Below the pieces are notes generated by a model. That model saw only the letters and a list, made by a program, of their open reading frames with translations, searched no databases and had not been told where the DNA came from. This document shows positions 26,597 to 36,050 of a DNA stretch of 64,000 nucleotides, piece by piece. Each line of letters opens with the position of its first letter. The stretch's first letter is position 1. A program made the position numbers and the translations under genes. Source of the stretch: Aspidiotus rigidus (lineage: Eukaryota; Arthropoda; Insecta; Hemiptera; Diaspididae); the NCBI GenBank assembly GCA_035079385.1, contig JAVHKY010000024.1, positions 9,300,001 to 9,364,000 of the forward strand, written 5' to 3'.

Positions 26597-27152
26597 ACGC
26601 GATACCTATAGCTTACCTGTATATGTACGTATACGCGTACACGTATGTATGTACGGTAGGGAAGATTGTATAGGTGAAACTGGTTTATGTTCGTTCGTTC
26701 ATTCCTATGAACGCAGTATTGTACCATATGTACGTGTACACGACGAGATCCCTTCCCTCCCCTTCCCCATTCCTCGTGTATAATATATTATGTATATACC
26801 CGGAGTTTCTCGTATTCCCCTCGGAATAGAATAACCAGGTCAAAATATTCGAAACACGTCTCGCTCTTTATTATTTCTTGGAACTAGTTTCGAGCGTCTC
26901 GCATTCAAAAAAATATTTTTGGAAGCTGTATTTTTCGATGATATTGTAAGGTTGTGGTCGTATGTGTGTGCACGAACGAGAAGAGGTCTGAACTAATGAA
27001 ATACTCAAAATAGTAAAACTAGGAGTAAACTAAACAAAGCCACAGAAATACGAATTATACGCTGGAGCGCTTTCGATTAATAAACCATTGTCAACAGCGA
27101 CATGAAAGCAACTGAAACCAATTACCGCTAGGAAGGAGAACAACCGACGAGA

Positions 27153-28258
27153 TCATGACTGAACCAGCGAGTCATCACGATGTGAATCATACTCATAAAC
27201 TAATTCAATCAATCCCTCATCAGGTATGTACCTGTTTAGCACATTTAGGCTGTCGTTATTAAGGTGTCGAATAATTTCAATGTGCTCAAGCGCCGTTCGT
27301 TTGAAGTACGAGTTCTCTCGGTGGAGGAGGGTCTCGGACCCCTCTTTATAGCAGTGACCACTGGTAATGAGATGGTCCGCAAAAGCCGATTCCCCCAATT
27401 TCTTTTTCTCCCAAGCTTTCTTATGCTCGTCAATTCTAATTTTAAGTTGACGGCCAGTCTCGCCTATGTATATCCCTTTACAATCATTACAATTCACCTT
27501 GTAGACACCACTTTTTTCGAGCAATGGGATAGGGTCCTTCAATTTGACAAAAAGACTTTTTACCGTATTAAGGTTATAATAAGCTGGTCGGAACCCAAAC
27601 GGGCGGAGTACGCTACCTAATTTAGAAGAAAACTTCCCCAAGAAGGGGAGCCTTATCCAACGCTTCCTACTCTCCAATGTCGGATTGCGGGGGAGGGAAG
27701 TAGTGGAGTCCAGGCATTTCCGAGTCAGCTTCCTCCGGACCATGAGGTCAATGTCTATGCTCACCTCATTCACTCTGGCCAAGTGCTTTATAGTCGATAG
27801 CTCCCTTTGAAAGGCGGTTTGACCAAGCGGAATACTGGTCAACCGGTGGACAAAACTATTGAATGCAGCGGATTTATGGGCGACAGGGCAGAATGATCTG
27901 CCGTGGACAGTAGTATCGGTCGATGTAGCTTTCCTATAGATGGCGAATTCATGGACACCGTCTCTATTGGAGATCGTGAGGTCCAAAAAATTAATAGATG
28001 AACCGCCCTCTTCCAATGTGAATTTTATGGAAGGATACTGATTATTGATATACTTGAGAAACTCCAAAAGGAGATCTCTGGGACCGGTCCACGCACACAA
28101 AACATCATCGACGTACCTGCGCCAATAGTGTATATGACCTAAAAGCCCATGGCCAGAGGAAAAAAGATCTAGTTCAAATTTTGACATAAATACCTCCGAG
28201 ATGAGGCATCCCAGAGGAGAGCCAATAGGAATGCCAACCTCCTCAGGAAATTCAAAAA
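27153..28258 (-). pseudogene. Penelope-like element, inverted 5'-truncated copy (RT C-terminus plus GIY-YIG)
   Basis: This minus-strand frame matches the C-terminal part of the longer copy at 28304-30235. The reverse transcriptase motif YWRRYVDDVLCAW and the endonuclease block GIYIGETGRQLKIRIDEHKK are both present. It lacks the N-terminal half of the reverse transcriptase and begins at the palindrome junction, so it cannot act alone. Its value is structural: with the longer copy it supplies the inverted arms of the integrated unit. Confidence 0.9.
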
Positions 28259-28303
28259 CCGCGTGTTATAAATTGCAGCAATGCCGAGTTCGATAGTGAC
28301 GAG

Positions 28304-30235
28304 ATGAATCTCTTGGAGAAGGGTCTAAAATTCGGGCTACCCCCCATCAATAATGCCGACACTCTTGCTAATGTAGTTGCGGACCTCGAAATAAAAATTG
28401 GGCCTGGGGTTAATACCCAAAAAACTTGTGCTGCTCTCGTCCGTAATACCCCCCTCCCTCGTATAAATGACCTTGCTTCTGATGTGATTAAGAAGATTAA
28501 GAGGAGGGTCAGGGAGGAGGGCTTAACCATTACAAAGGCTGACAAAAGTAATGCCATTGTTGTAATGGATAGGTCCTCGTACGTATCCAAGATTTACGAT
28601 GTTCTCAGCCAATGTGGGGCTAAAGAAAATGCTAATTTCAATTTTCCAAAACACGTAAAAGAAGTAAGACGTGTCATTAATAATTGTGAATTTATTATTA
28701 AAACTCCTGCTCTAAAAAAGTTGCTCCTTGAGCCTAACCCGGTGCCTCCTCTATTATACGGGCTACCGAAGATTCACAAACAGGATACCCCGATGCGCCC
28801 GGTCGTTTCATTCGTATCCTCGCCCACTTATTCTTTGGCGAAGTATCTAGACCGATGGTTTAAATCTAGAATAGATTTCGAGTCTCCCTACTCTGTGAAG
28901 AATTCGGTGTCTTTGGCTGATGGGCTGAAGGATGAAAATTTCCCGCCGGATTCGTCCCTTTGCTCTTTCGATGTGGTCGGCTTATTCCCCAATATTCCTA
29001 GAGCCACTGCTATGCAATATATGGGTACCCTTTTGGTACAATTTAATATCCGTCATGAAGAATTGATGGAATTTTTCAATTTGCTTAACATCTGCTGGTC
29101 TCCCAATTTTTGCAAATTTGAGGGTAAGTTTTTTGAATTTCCTGAGGAGGTTGGCATTCCTATTGGCTCTCCTCTGGGATCCCTCATCTCGGAGGTATTT
29201 ATGTCAAAATTTGAACTAGATCTTTTTTCCTCTGGCCATGGGCTTTTAGGTCATATACACTATTGGCGCAGGTACGTCGATGATGTTTTGTGTGCGTGGA
29301 CCGGTCCCAGAGATCTCCTTTTGGAGTTTCTCAAGTATATCAATAATCAGTATCCTTCCATAAAATTCACATTGGAAGAGGGCGGTTCATCTATTAATTT
29401 TTTGGACCTCACGATCTCCAATAGAGACGGTGTCCATGAATTCGCCATCTATAGGAAAGCTACATCGACCGATACTACTGTCCACGGCAGATCATTCTGC
29501 CCTGTCGCCCATAAATCCGCTGCATTCAATAGTTTTGTCCACCGGTTGACCAGTATTCCGCTTGGTCAAACCGCCTTTCAAAGGGAGCTATCGACTATAA
29601 AGCACTTGGCCAGAGTGAATGAGGTGAGCATAGACATTGACCTCATGGTCCGGAGGAAGCTGACTCGGAAATGCCTGGACTCCACTACTTCCCTCCCCCG
29701 CAATCCGACATTGGAGAGTAGGAAGCGTTGGATAAGGCTCCCCTTCTTGGGGAAGTTTTCTTCTAAATTAGGTAGCGTACTCCGCCCGTTTGGGTTCCGA
29801 CCAGCTTATTATAACCTTAATACGGTAAAAAGTCTTTTTGTCAAATTGAAGGACCCTATCCCATTGCTCGAAAAAAGTGGTGTCTACAAGGTGAATTGTA
29901 ATGATTGTAAAGGGATATACATAGGCGAGACTGGCCGTCAACTTAAAATTAGAATTGACGAGCATAAGAAAGCTTGGGAGAAAAAGAAATTGGGGGAATC
30001 GGCTTTTGCGGACCATCTCATTACCAGTGGTCACTGCTATAAAGAGGGGTCCGAGACCCTCCTCCACCGAGAGAACTCGTACTTCAAACGAACGGCGCTT
30101 GAGCACATTGAAATTATTCGACACCTTAATAACGACAGCCTAAATGTGCTAAACAGGTACATACCTGATGAGGGATTGATTGAATTAGTTTATGAGTATG
30201 ATTCACATCGTGATGACTCGCTGGTTCAGTCATGA
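28304..30235 (+). CDS. Penelope-like element polyprotein: reverse transcriptase and GIY-YIG endonuclease
   Basis: This intact 643-codon frame copies element RNA into DNA at a cleaved target. Visible landmarks: a conserved thumb/palm entry (PPLLYGLPKIHKQDTPMRPV), the core SLCSFDVVGLFPNIP, GIPIGSPLGSLISEVFM, the catalytic YVDD in YWRRYVDDVLCAWTG, then FLDLTISNRDG. A C-terminal single-strand endonuclease of GIY-YIG type follows (GVYKVNCNDCKGIYIGETGR, with a following EHKKAW helix). The frame is open upstream of the first ATG to the junction at about 28259 (INCSNAEFDSDE). Full Penelope proteins are usually longer, about 800 aa, so the N-terminal 100 or more residues are missing. It may therefore be inactive although no stop interrupts it. 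Confidence 0.92.
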   Translation: MNLLEKGLKFGLPPINNADTLANVVADLEIKIGPGVNTQKTCAALVRNTPLPRINDLASDVIKKIKRRVREEGLTITKADKSNAIVVMDRSSYVSKIYDVLSQCGAKENANFNFPKHVKEVRRVINNCEFIIKTPALKKLLLEPNPVPPLLYGLPKIHKQDTPMRPVVSFVSSPTYSLAKYLDRWFKSRIDFESPYSVKNSVSLADGLKDENFPPDSSLCSFDVVGLFPNIPRATAMQYMGTLLVQFNIRHEELMEFFNLLNICWSPNFCKFEGKFFEFPEEVGIPIGSPLGSLISEVFMSKFELDLFSSGHGLLGHIHYWRRYVDDVLCAWTGPRDLLLEFLKYINNQYPSIKFTLEEGGSSINFLDLTISNRDGVHEFAIYRKATSTDTTVHGRSFCPVAHKSAAFNSFVHRLTSIPLGQTAFQRELSTIKHLARVNEVSIDIDLMVRRKLTRKCLDSTTSLPRNPTLESRKRWIRLPFLGKFSSKLGSVLRPFGFRPAYYNLNTVKSLFVKLKDPIPLLEKSGVYKVNCNDCKGIYIGETGRQLKIRIDEHKKAWEKKKLGESAFADHLITSGHCYKEGSETLLHRENSYFKRTALEHIEIIRHLNNDSLNVLNRYIPDEGLIELVYEYDSHRDDSLVQS

Positions 30236-30456
30236 TCTCGTCGGTTGTTCTCCTTCCTAGCGGTAATTGGTTTCAGTTGCTTTCATGTCGCTGTTGACAA
30301 TGGTTTATTAATCGAAAGCGCTCCAGCGTATAATTCGTATTTCTGTGGCTTTGTTTAGTTTACTCCTAGTTTTACTATTTTGAGTATTTCATTAGTTCAG
30401 TATGCTTGGCCATAACTTGCAGGACCGTATAAAATCTGAGAAGAGGTCTGTTGAAA

Positions 30457-31113
30457 ATGGAAGTATTTTACGATTCTATACGTGAGAGTATTCATCCACG
30501 TTTTATCGATGAATTCAATAAACGTTTCGAGATATTGAGACCAGCCTTTGAAATTTTTTTACAGTTAAAATACAACAGAAGAGATTACGACTTATTTTTA
30601 TGCGGAAACGCCGCGCAATATTTAATCGGCCGTTTTGATACGTTTTTTTCCATCAATTGTTTGTTAGTAACACGTAAGCGTGAGGACCAAGGACGCATAT
30701 TCTATGCACAGTCAAAAGATCCGCTATTCAAGGATGGAGTAGAACCTGCCAGTAGCATGATTTTAGGCTTCGCTGATGGGTACATCTTCAATAAGGAGAT
30801 AGAAATTGATGGTTGCAATGTGAGAGTTTGGATCAAGTATCCTAGTTACCTTCGTAGAACATTCTATATCATAACTTCGAATATTTTCATATCTATGCAT
30901 CCCCGGAGAGATCGTCCTTTACCAATTTACATAGACGAATGCGCGTGTTACAATTTGGCGAGAAGACAACGTTCTGTGATGCCCTGGCCGAACCTGTCCA
31001 TTGGCTCGGAAAATCACTTGGTGCAACCTCATAAGATTCGACGGTGTAGCGCACTTATTTCATCATCTTATTTGTGTTTCCCATCACCCGCTAAATTTCG
31101 AGCATACGAGTAG
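30457..31113 (+). CDS. Unrecognised 218-aa protein, possibly nucleotidyltransferase-like
   Basis: I do not recognise this gene with confidence. The frame starts MEVFYDSIRESIHPRFIDEF at 30457 and runs to 31113. A central segment (DLFLCGNAAQYLIGRFDTFF, then SINCLLVTRK) has the Gly-rich turn and strand seen at the start of nucleotidyltransferase-fold proteins found in some insect and viral genomes. The usual paired Asp residues are not clear, so function is doubtful. Two Cys near 175-180 (DECACYNL) add nothing decisive. The Penelope insertion sits 6 bp upstream of the ATG and must separate the gene from its original promoter or 5' exon. It could be single-exon cellular, viral-derived or part of another mobile element. 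Confidence 0.45.
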   Translation: MEVFYDSIRESIHPRFIDEFNKRFEILRPAFEIFLQLKYNRRDYDLFLCGNAAQYLIGRFDTFFSINCLLVTRKREDQGRIFYAQSKDPLFKDGVEPASSMILGFADGYIFNKEIEIDGCNVRVWIKYPSYLRRTFYIITSNIFISMHPRRDRPLPIYIDECACYNLARRQRSVMPWPNLSIGSENHLVQPHKIRRCSALISSSYLCFPSPAKFRAYE

Positions 31114-31239
31114 GTAAGGCGGGTCTTTGGTACACTTTCCCTATGATAAAAATTCATTAAATTAACAAAAAATACACTCCAAAAAAAAATTAGCGCACAA
31201 ACGTTCCCAAAACATCCAGACATCATTTTACTTGTTTTA

Positions 31240-31500
31240 TCATACTTTTTCAGAGAAAATCGCCGATCTGGTATAAGAAAATAGACTTTTTAAAAATTAT
31301 AATTTCCTAGACTGCATATTCATTCTGACTTGTATTTCAGACTTTTTTCAGAGAAAAATCACTGATCTGGTATAAGAAAATAGACTTTTTAAAATTAGAC
31401 TGCATATTCATTCTGACTTGTATTTCAGACTTTTTTCAGAGAAAAATCACTGATCTGGTATAAGAAAATAGACTTTTTAAAATGATAATTTTCTAGACAG
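31240..31500. repeat. Three-copy tandem repeat of about 90-110 bp
   Basis: The words CAGAGAAAA(A)TC(G/A)C(C/T)GATCTGG and AAGAAAATAGACTTTTTAAA recur three times (near 31255, 31350 and 31437), separated by GACTGCATATTCATTCTGAC. The ACATTCAGACAT-like flanks occur at both ends (31213 and 31509), suggesting a repeat expanded inside an older element. Confidence 0.75.
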
Positions 31501-31691
31501 TTCCGAAAACATTCAGACATTATTTTACTTGTTTCAATCAAAATGATTGATATTCAACCTTTCTCTCTGTGTTTCTCATGTAGGAGTTGAGACCTACCTT
31601 TTTTAATCTTGATAAAAATGGTGTTATTGAAAAGAAAGTATAAAACTTATAAGTACCGGTAGTCTACAAATGTTTATTGACTTAGAAAAAT

Positions 31692-32012
31692 ATGGATACT
31701 TGTGAGAGCAGCTTGGACTTGTACCAAGACAATGTCTATGAAGTTCATTTTGAAGAAAATCCTGAAGAGTATATGGAAGTTATAAGTGCAATCAAAAATG
31801 CAGAAATCATGTTTCTTGGTGGTAGTCCACTTTGGGATGATATTCGATTCTATGATCCACAACCTCAAGCTGATCTGGGATATGAATCAGAGAATGAATC
31901 AGATATAGATATAGAGCTAATCAATGAACCAAATATAGATATAATAAATGAACCAGATATAGAGATAATCAATGAACCAAATACAGACATAATAAATGAA
32001 CCAGATATATAG
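31692..32012 (+). CDS. Acidic short protein with INEPDI repeats, frame broken
   Basis: The 106-residue frame begins MDTCESSLDLYQDNVYEVHF and ends in tandem repeats of I(I/L)NEP(N/D)(I/T)(D/E), encoded by a roughly 21-bp DNA repeat that continues past the stop at 32012 in a shifted frame. The front part LGGSPLWDDIRFYD looks like ordinary protein. A related sequence including the words CTTGTACCAAGACAATGTCT recurs at 34028, showing local duplication. No function can be assigned; it may be a remnant of the same AT-rich element that holds the polymerase scrap at 34.4 kb. Confidence 0.4.
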   Translation: MDTCESSLDLYQDNVYEVHFEENPEEYMEVISAIKNAEIMFLGGSPLWDDIRFYDPQPQADLGYESENESDIDIELINEPNIDIINEPDIEIINEPNTDIINEPDI

Positions 32013-32609
32013 AGATAATCAATGAACCAGATAATAGTTTACTATCAGCTAGCACATCTTGTGATAACTTGAGAAATAAATCTAATCAGGGAACAGAAAA
32101 TAAATAAATAAATAAATAAATGAATAAATAGTAGACCTAATTATTTTTTAAACTAGAAATATCAATCAACCTTTTTATACTTATATAAATAATCAAAAAT
32201 GGAAAATCAAAACAGCATGCAAGATAATTATAATGACTATGAAGAAGATATGAAAAATTTACTCAAAAATGTAAGGATAGAACCAGAGAGAGAATGAGAG
32301 AAATAGATAGAATGAAGATAGATAGACCTATTGATAACTAAGATAAATCACCTATAAGAGAGGATGATTTTGAATCAGATATTGACTCAGAGGAGGGTTT
32401 ATAATAATCTTTGGTATATTTATTTCATTTTCAATAATTCTAAAGAATCTTCATAGTTATCTATTGAATAAGGTAACAAGAGAGGTCTATGTTGATAACA
32501 TTATATTTACTTGGCAAATCATACTATAGTAATAGTTTATATTATTATTTCACTTTTTACAACTAACATCCAGTTTAAGAGGTACTTTTAATCCTAAAAT
32601 TATTTTTAA
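32013..32609. other. AT-rich stretch with decayed acidic ORFs
   Basis: An ATG at about 32200 opens MENQNSMQDNYNDYEEDM and stops after about 32 codons. Further fragments (DDFESDIDSEEGL before a stop at about 32401) follow in frame after further stops. This looks like a decayed acidic protein gene similar in style to 31692-32012. Confidence 0.35.
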
Positions 32610-33302
32610 CAGGGAACCTGTTTTATCGGGGGGTAAACTGAAGGAAAATGACGGGCGCCGGTCGCCGGGCGCCGTCCGGCAAGAAAAAGGGACATAGAAA
32701 AATTTTGAAGTGATAGGAGGGGGACTTATCCTCTCTGCTTCATGCAGTATATTATACTAGGTTTATACTACGTATTATACTAGGCGTATACTAGGTCCAA
32801 GCCTCCTTTATACTAGGTCTCTCTGTTTCATGCAGTATATTATACTAGGTGTATACTACATATTATACTAGGCGTATACTAGGTCCAAGCCTCCTTTGTA
32901 CTAGGTCTAGGCATCCTTCATACCATAAGCTTACAAGATCTTTATCAATAGCTTAAACTATCAGTTTGTCCTAGCTCTGTACTAGGTCTTAGGCTTCCTT
33001 TATACTATAGGTCTAGGAGGTCTGTATTAGTGGTTTTACTAGCTCTGTGACGTCATCAGATAGTGATGGCACGATGATCGTGACGTCACAGATCTCCATC
33101 GTGACGTCACCAGATCGTACCGGCATTAGATTGTGTGACGTCATCAGATTATGACGTCATCAAATCGTGACGTCATCAGATCTCCGAACTGATAACAGGA
33201 TAGGCCTTCTCAAGGTGGTGAGGAACAAAGTTCACTCTACTTGAGACGACAAAAAGCAAAAAATGACACTCACATGATTACTCTCATAAAACAGGTTCCC
33301 TG
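32610..33302. mobile_element. 693-bp TIR element carrying a TGACGTCA cluster
   Basis: Left end CAGGGAACCTGTTTTAT, right end ATAAAACAGGTTCCCTG, a perfect 17-bp inverted repeat. The interior has a GC-rich block near the left end (GGGCGCCGGTCGCCGGGCGCC), a tandem block built on TATACTAGGTCTAGG from about 32750 to 33010, and a cluster of TGACGTCA palindromes (33048-33175). The same end sequence and TACTAGGTCTAGG words recur at 61144-61400. There is no coding capacity. Confidence 0.75.
33048..33175. promoter_or_regulatory. Cluster of six perfect TGACGTCA palindromes (CRE-type sites)
   Basis: Perfect TGACGTCA occurs at 33048, 33081, 33102, 33136, 33152 and 33168, within 128 bp, each embedded in a CGTGACGTCATCAGAT-like unit. 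This is the consensus for CREB/ATF bZIP factors. Spacings are 33, 21, 34, 16 and 16 bp, so it is partly a tandem repeat. It lies inside a mobile element, so whether it acts as an enhancer is inference. Confidence 0.6.
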
Positions 33303-33663
33303 TTTGCCTCAATTAACAGAGTTAATGAAGGCAATTCCGAGCAGCTAACTGTGTGGGCTGCGAGTTTTTTCTATTAAGTAACGGATTTTCATTGTCTCAG
33401 CAAAGCTGATCGGCTCGGTTACACCAAGACTCTAAATATCTCTCAATTATCATAATTATTGGAGTTCTTCAATCAATTCATCATTTCTTCTTTCCTAATA
33501 CACTTAATGCACAGCTGTGACTCTGGATTTCCTCTGGGAAATTAATTTTTGGTGTAAAACCTCATTGAATTGATTTAAATTTGTATACATTTATATACAA
33601 TTTGAAGGATTCTTACTTATTTCATTTGTTTTTTCATAAAAATTTATTATTAATAAAATAAAA

Positions 33664-34011
33664 ATGTATGACTCAATTAAAAATATAGATTTACGTAAAT
33701 TTAAAATAACATTCAACCCTACAATAAATAATATGACTAAAAAAGATTTAAAAAATATATTAGATAGAAATGAGAAAATTATATGTAAACAATATAATAA
33801 AAAAGTATTACAATATTATATTATTGATAACAAATATGAGAAAAAATGTGTTCATAAATGTCCTAGATGTGCTTTACCTTATCTTCTTCATCTTGATGAA
33901 TGTACTTGTCCATATTCAATACAATTTGAAGAACATCATATAGGTTTTTATTGTGAAAATTGCAGAGAGGACTCTATTCTTCTGAGCTCATATAGGATCT
34001 ATAAATGCTAA
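33664..34011 (+). CDS. Small AT-rich Cys/His protein, unrecognised (115 aa)
   Basis: The frame starts MYDSIKNIDLRKFKITFNPT and is Asn/Lys/Ile-rich. It is followed by a compact Cys cluster: HKCPRCALPYLLHLDECTCP and then FYCENCRED. Four CxxC/CxC pairs suggest one or two zinc-binding sites. Base composition is far more AT-rich than the other genes here. No family is recognised; given a Maverick/Polinton scrap 350 bp away it may be one of that element's accessory genes, which is inference only. Confidence 0.4.
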   Translation: MYDSIKNIDLRKFKITFNPTINNMTKKDLKNILDRNEKIICKQYNKKVLQYYIIDNKYEKKCVHKCPRCALPYLLHLDECTCPYSIQFEEHHIGFYCENCREDSILLSSYRIYKC

Positions 34012-34119
34012 ATAATTGCTGGATTAGCTTGGTCTTGTACCAAGACAATGTCTATATCTTCTACAGATTGGTTAGAATAGGTATTTATTTTCAAAAACTT
34101 TTGATTTATATTTATATAG

Positions 34120-34300
34120 AAGGAAAAGCTTTTTGAAAAATTTTCATATGTCTACAAAGATTCTTTTGTTGATAAAGATGAGTTTGATTTTGAGAATATG
34201 CGTCAGCAGAGCAGGCTTGTCCTGCGGATCCCAGAAAATGATTTAGAATCTGATATTGAAATAGGTAATTTAGTACCCATATGGTATAGTATCATAATTA
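34120..34300 (+). pseudogene. Exon-like acidic fragment
   Basis: A frame reading KLFEKFSYVYKDSFVDKDEF then LVLRIPENDLESDIEI lies directly after a copy of the CTTGTACCAAGACAATGTCT word shared with 31723. It is short, has no start and ends near a possible donor. It is probably a duplicated piece of the 31.7-32.4 kb gene region. Confidence 0.3.
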
Positions 34301-34358
34301 GGTAAGATTACTCTTTTATCATACTCAAATTTAAACTTTTTGGTCTCTACTATATTTA

Positions 34359-34568
34359 CTAAATTTTTAGTCTATGTATTCTATTGTAAGTCAAGTCTAC
34401 ATAAGTCTGTTCAAGCTTATTCATATTTTCCTTAATTAGCTTTATCAGTGTATTACCATTCAATATTTCTAAATTTTGATAGTTCAATGTAAAACCTTTT
34501 ATTTTAGTCACATTTTTACCCAAATTAGTTTTATAATAATAACTTTTAGGACCTGTTGATGCCCACAA
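34359..34568 (-). pseudogene. Maverick/Polinton-type DNA polymerase B, C-terminal scrap
   Basis: The 69-residue minus-strand frame contains STGPKSYYYKTN, VTKIKGFTLNYQN and a following helix. This matches the conserved C-terminal block of protein-primed family B DNA polymerases of Maverick/Polinton elements and related insect viruses. The exonuclease and palm motifs are absent on either side, so only the tail of the gene remains. It marks an old integrated element and is not functional. Confidence 0.6.
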
Positions 34569-34659
34569 CTTGATATATTCATCCTTTTGACATGTTCCAT
34601 GTCTTTTCTCTCGCCGGACCCCGATTTTGAAACTCGCGAGTACACCCCGCGTAGTAATA

Positions 34660-35217
34660 ATAAATAATTAATTAATTATTAATTAAATAATTTAATAATT
34701 AATATAATTAATTATTAGAAAATTCAAATAATTGAATAATTAATATAATTAAATAAATAAATAAATGAATGAATAAATAGATAAATAAATAAATAAATAA
34801 ATAGATAAATAGATAAATAAATAATATTAAATAATTAAATAATAAAATAATTAAACAATTAAATAATTAAATAAATAAAGGCTGAACAGTCGAAATTTTT
34901 CCAAGTCCCCTAGACTTGAATTGTCTCATACCATTCCAATACAAGAGCGAGACAGGGGGCGAACGAGCGGAGCGAGTTCGCGCTACCTCATATTTCTCAT
35001 AGAAGACTTGAATTTTCTCATACCATTCCAATACAACAGCGAGATCGCTCGTTCGCCCCACGAAAGTTGATACCTCAAAATATAGAACACCCACAATTAC
35101 CTCAAAATATTTCTCATACAAGACTTATACGACGCCAAGATAGGTAAAGGGGTAAACGAATAATATCTCACGAACACTTGACCTAGTAGAAGAATTAATA
35201 ATAAATAAAGAAATGAA

Positions 35218-35261
<44 letters not shown>

Positions 35262-36050
35262 ATTAAATAATAAAATAATTAAATAAATAAAGGCTGAATA
35301 GTCGAAATTTTTCCAAGTCCCCTACACTTGAATTGTCTCATACCATTCCAATACAACAGCGAGACAGGGGGCGAAAGAGCGGAGCGAGTTCGCGCTACCT
35401 CATATTTCTCATAGAAGACTTATACGACGCCAAGATAGGTAAAGTTTTCCAAGTCCCTCTTCCTATCATATATGGCTGGATAGTCAAAATTTTTTCAAGT
35501 CCCCTAGACTTGAATTGTCTCATACCATTCCAATACAACAGCGAGTTCGCGCTACCTCATATTTCTCAAAAAAGACTTGAATTTTCTCATACCATTCCAA
35601 TACAACAGCGAGATCGCTCGTTCGCCCCACGAAAGTTGATACCTCAAAATATAGAACACCCACAATTACCTCAAAATATTTCTCATACAAGACTTATACG
35701 ACGCCAAGATAGGTAAAGGGGTAAACGAATAATATCTCACGAACATTTGACCTAGTACAAGAATTCATAATAAATAAATAAATAATATTAAATAATTAAA
35801 TAATTAAATAATTTAATAATTGAATAATTAAATAAATAAAGGCTGGATAGTCGAAATTTTTCCAAGTCCCCTAGACTTGAATTGTCACATACCATTCCAA
35901 TACAACAGCGAGACAGGGGGCGAACGAGCGGAGCGAGTTCGCGCTACCTCGTATTTCTCATAGAAGACTTATACGACGCCAAGATAGGTAAAGGGGTAAA
36001 CAAATAATATCTCACGAACACTTGACCTAGTAGAAGCCTAGACTGAAATA
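34660..36050. repeat. Satellite-like array with (AAATA)n spacers
   Basis: A unit with GTCGAAATTTTTCCAAGTCC, CCTAGACTTGAATTGTCTCA, ATACCATTCCAATACAACAG and GAGCGGAGCGAGTTCGCGCT recurs at about 34880, 35295, 35470 and 35845. Fuller units end GACTTATACGACGCCAAGATAGGTAAAG. Copies are separated by AT-only stretches built from AAATA and AATTA. Copies differ mainly by internal deletions. The words TCCTATCATATATGGCTGGA link it to 61220-61325. Confidence 0.85.

Larger units (their letters stand above)
26978..30450. mobile_element. Penelope-like retroelement insertion: inverted truncated copy plus longer copy, with 13-bp target duplication
   Basis: The 13-bp word GAGAAGAGGTCTG occurs at 26978-26990 and again at 30438-30450, bracketing the insertion. 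Inside, 26991-28258 is the reverse complement of about 29132-30400, so the element is a long palindrome: a 5'-truncated copy on the minus strand joined head-to-head near 28258 to a longer plus-strand copy. A 37-bp tail (30401-30437) is present only on the right. Inverted, 5'-truncated partner copies that form partial terminal repeats are a known hallmark of Penelope elements. The arms are almost identical, so the insertion is recent. The right target copy ends 6 bp before an ATG. Confidence 0.9.

Noticed and set aside
27264..27620. 118-codon open frame on the plus strand (and its mirror at 29768-30124)
   Set aside because: Antisense shadow of the Penelope endonuclease region in both arms of the palindrome.
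28252..28590. 112-codon minus-strand frame across the palindrome junction
   Set aside because: It overlaps the start of the Penelope coding frame in antisense and has no family features.
33048..33175. TGACGTCA cluster read as an enhancer of a nearby host gene
   Set aside because: The cluster is within a TIR element and the nearest frames are unrecognised, so a host regulatory role is not claimed, only reported as a finding.
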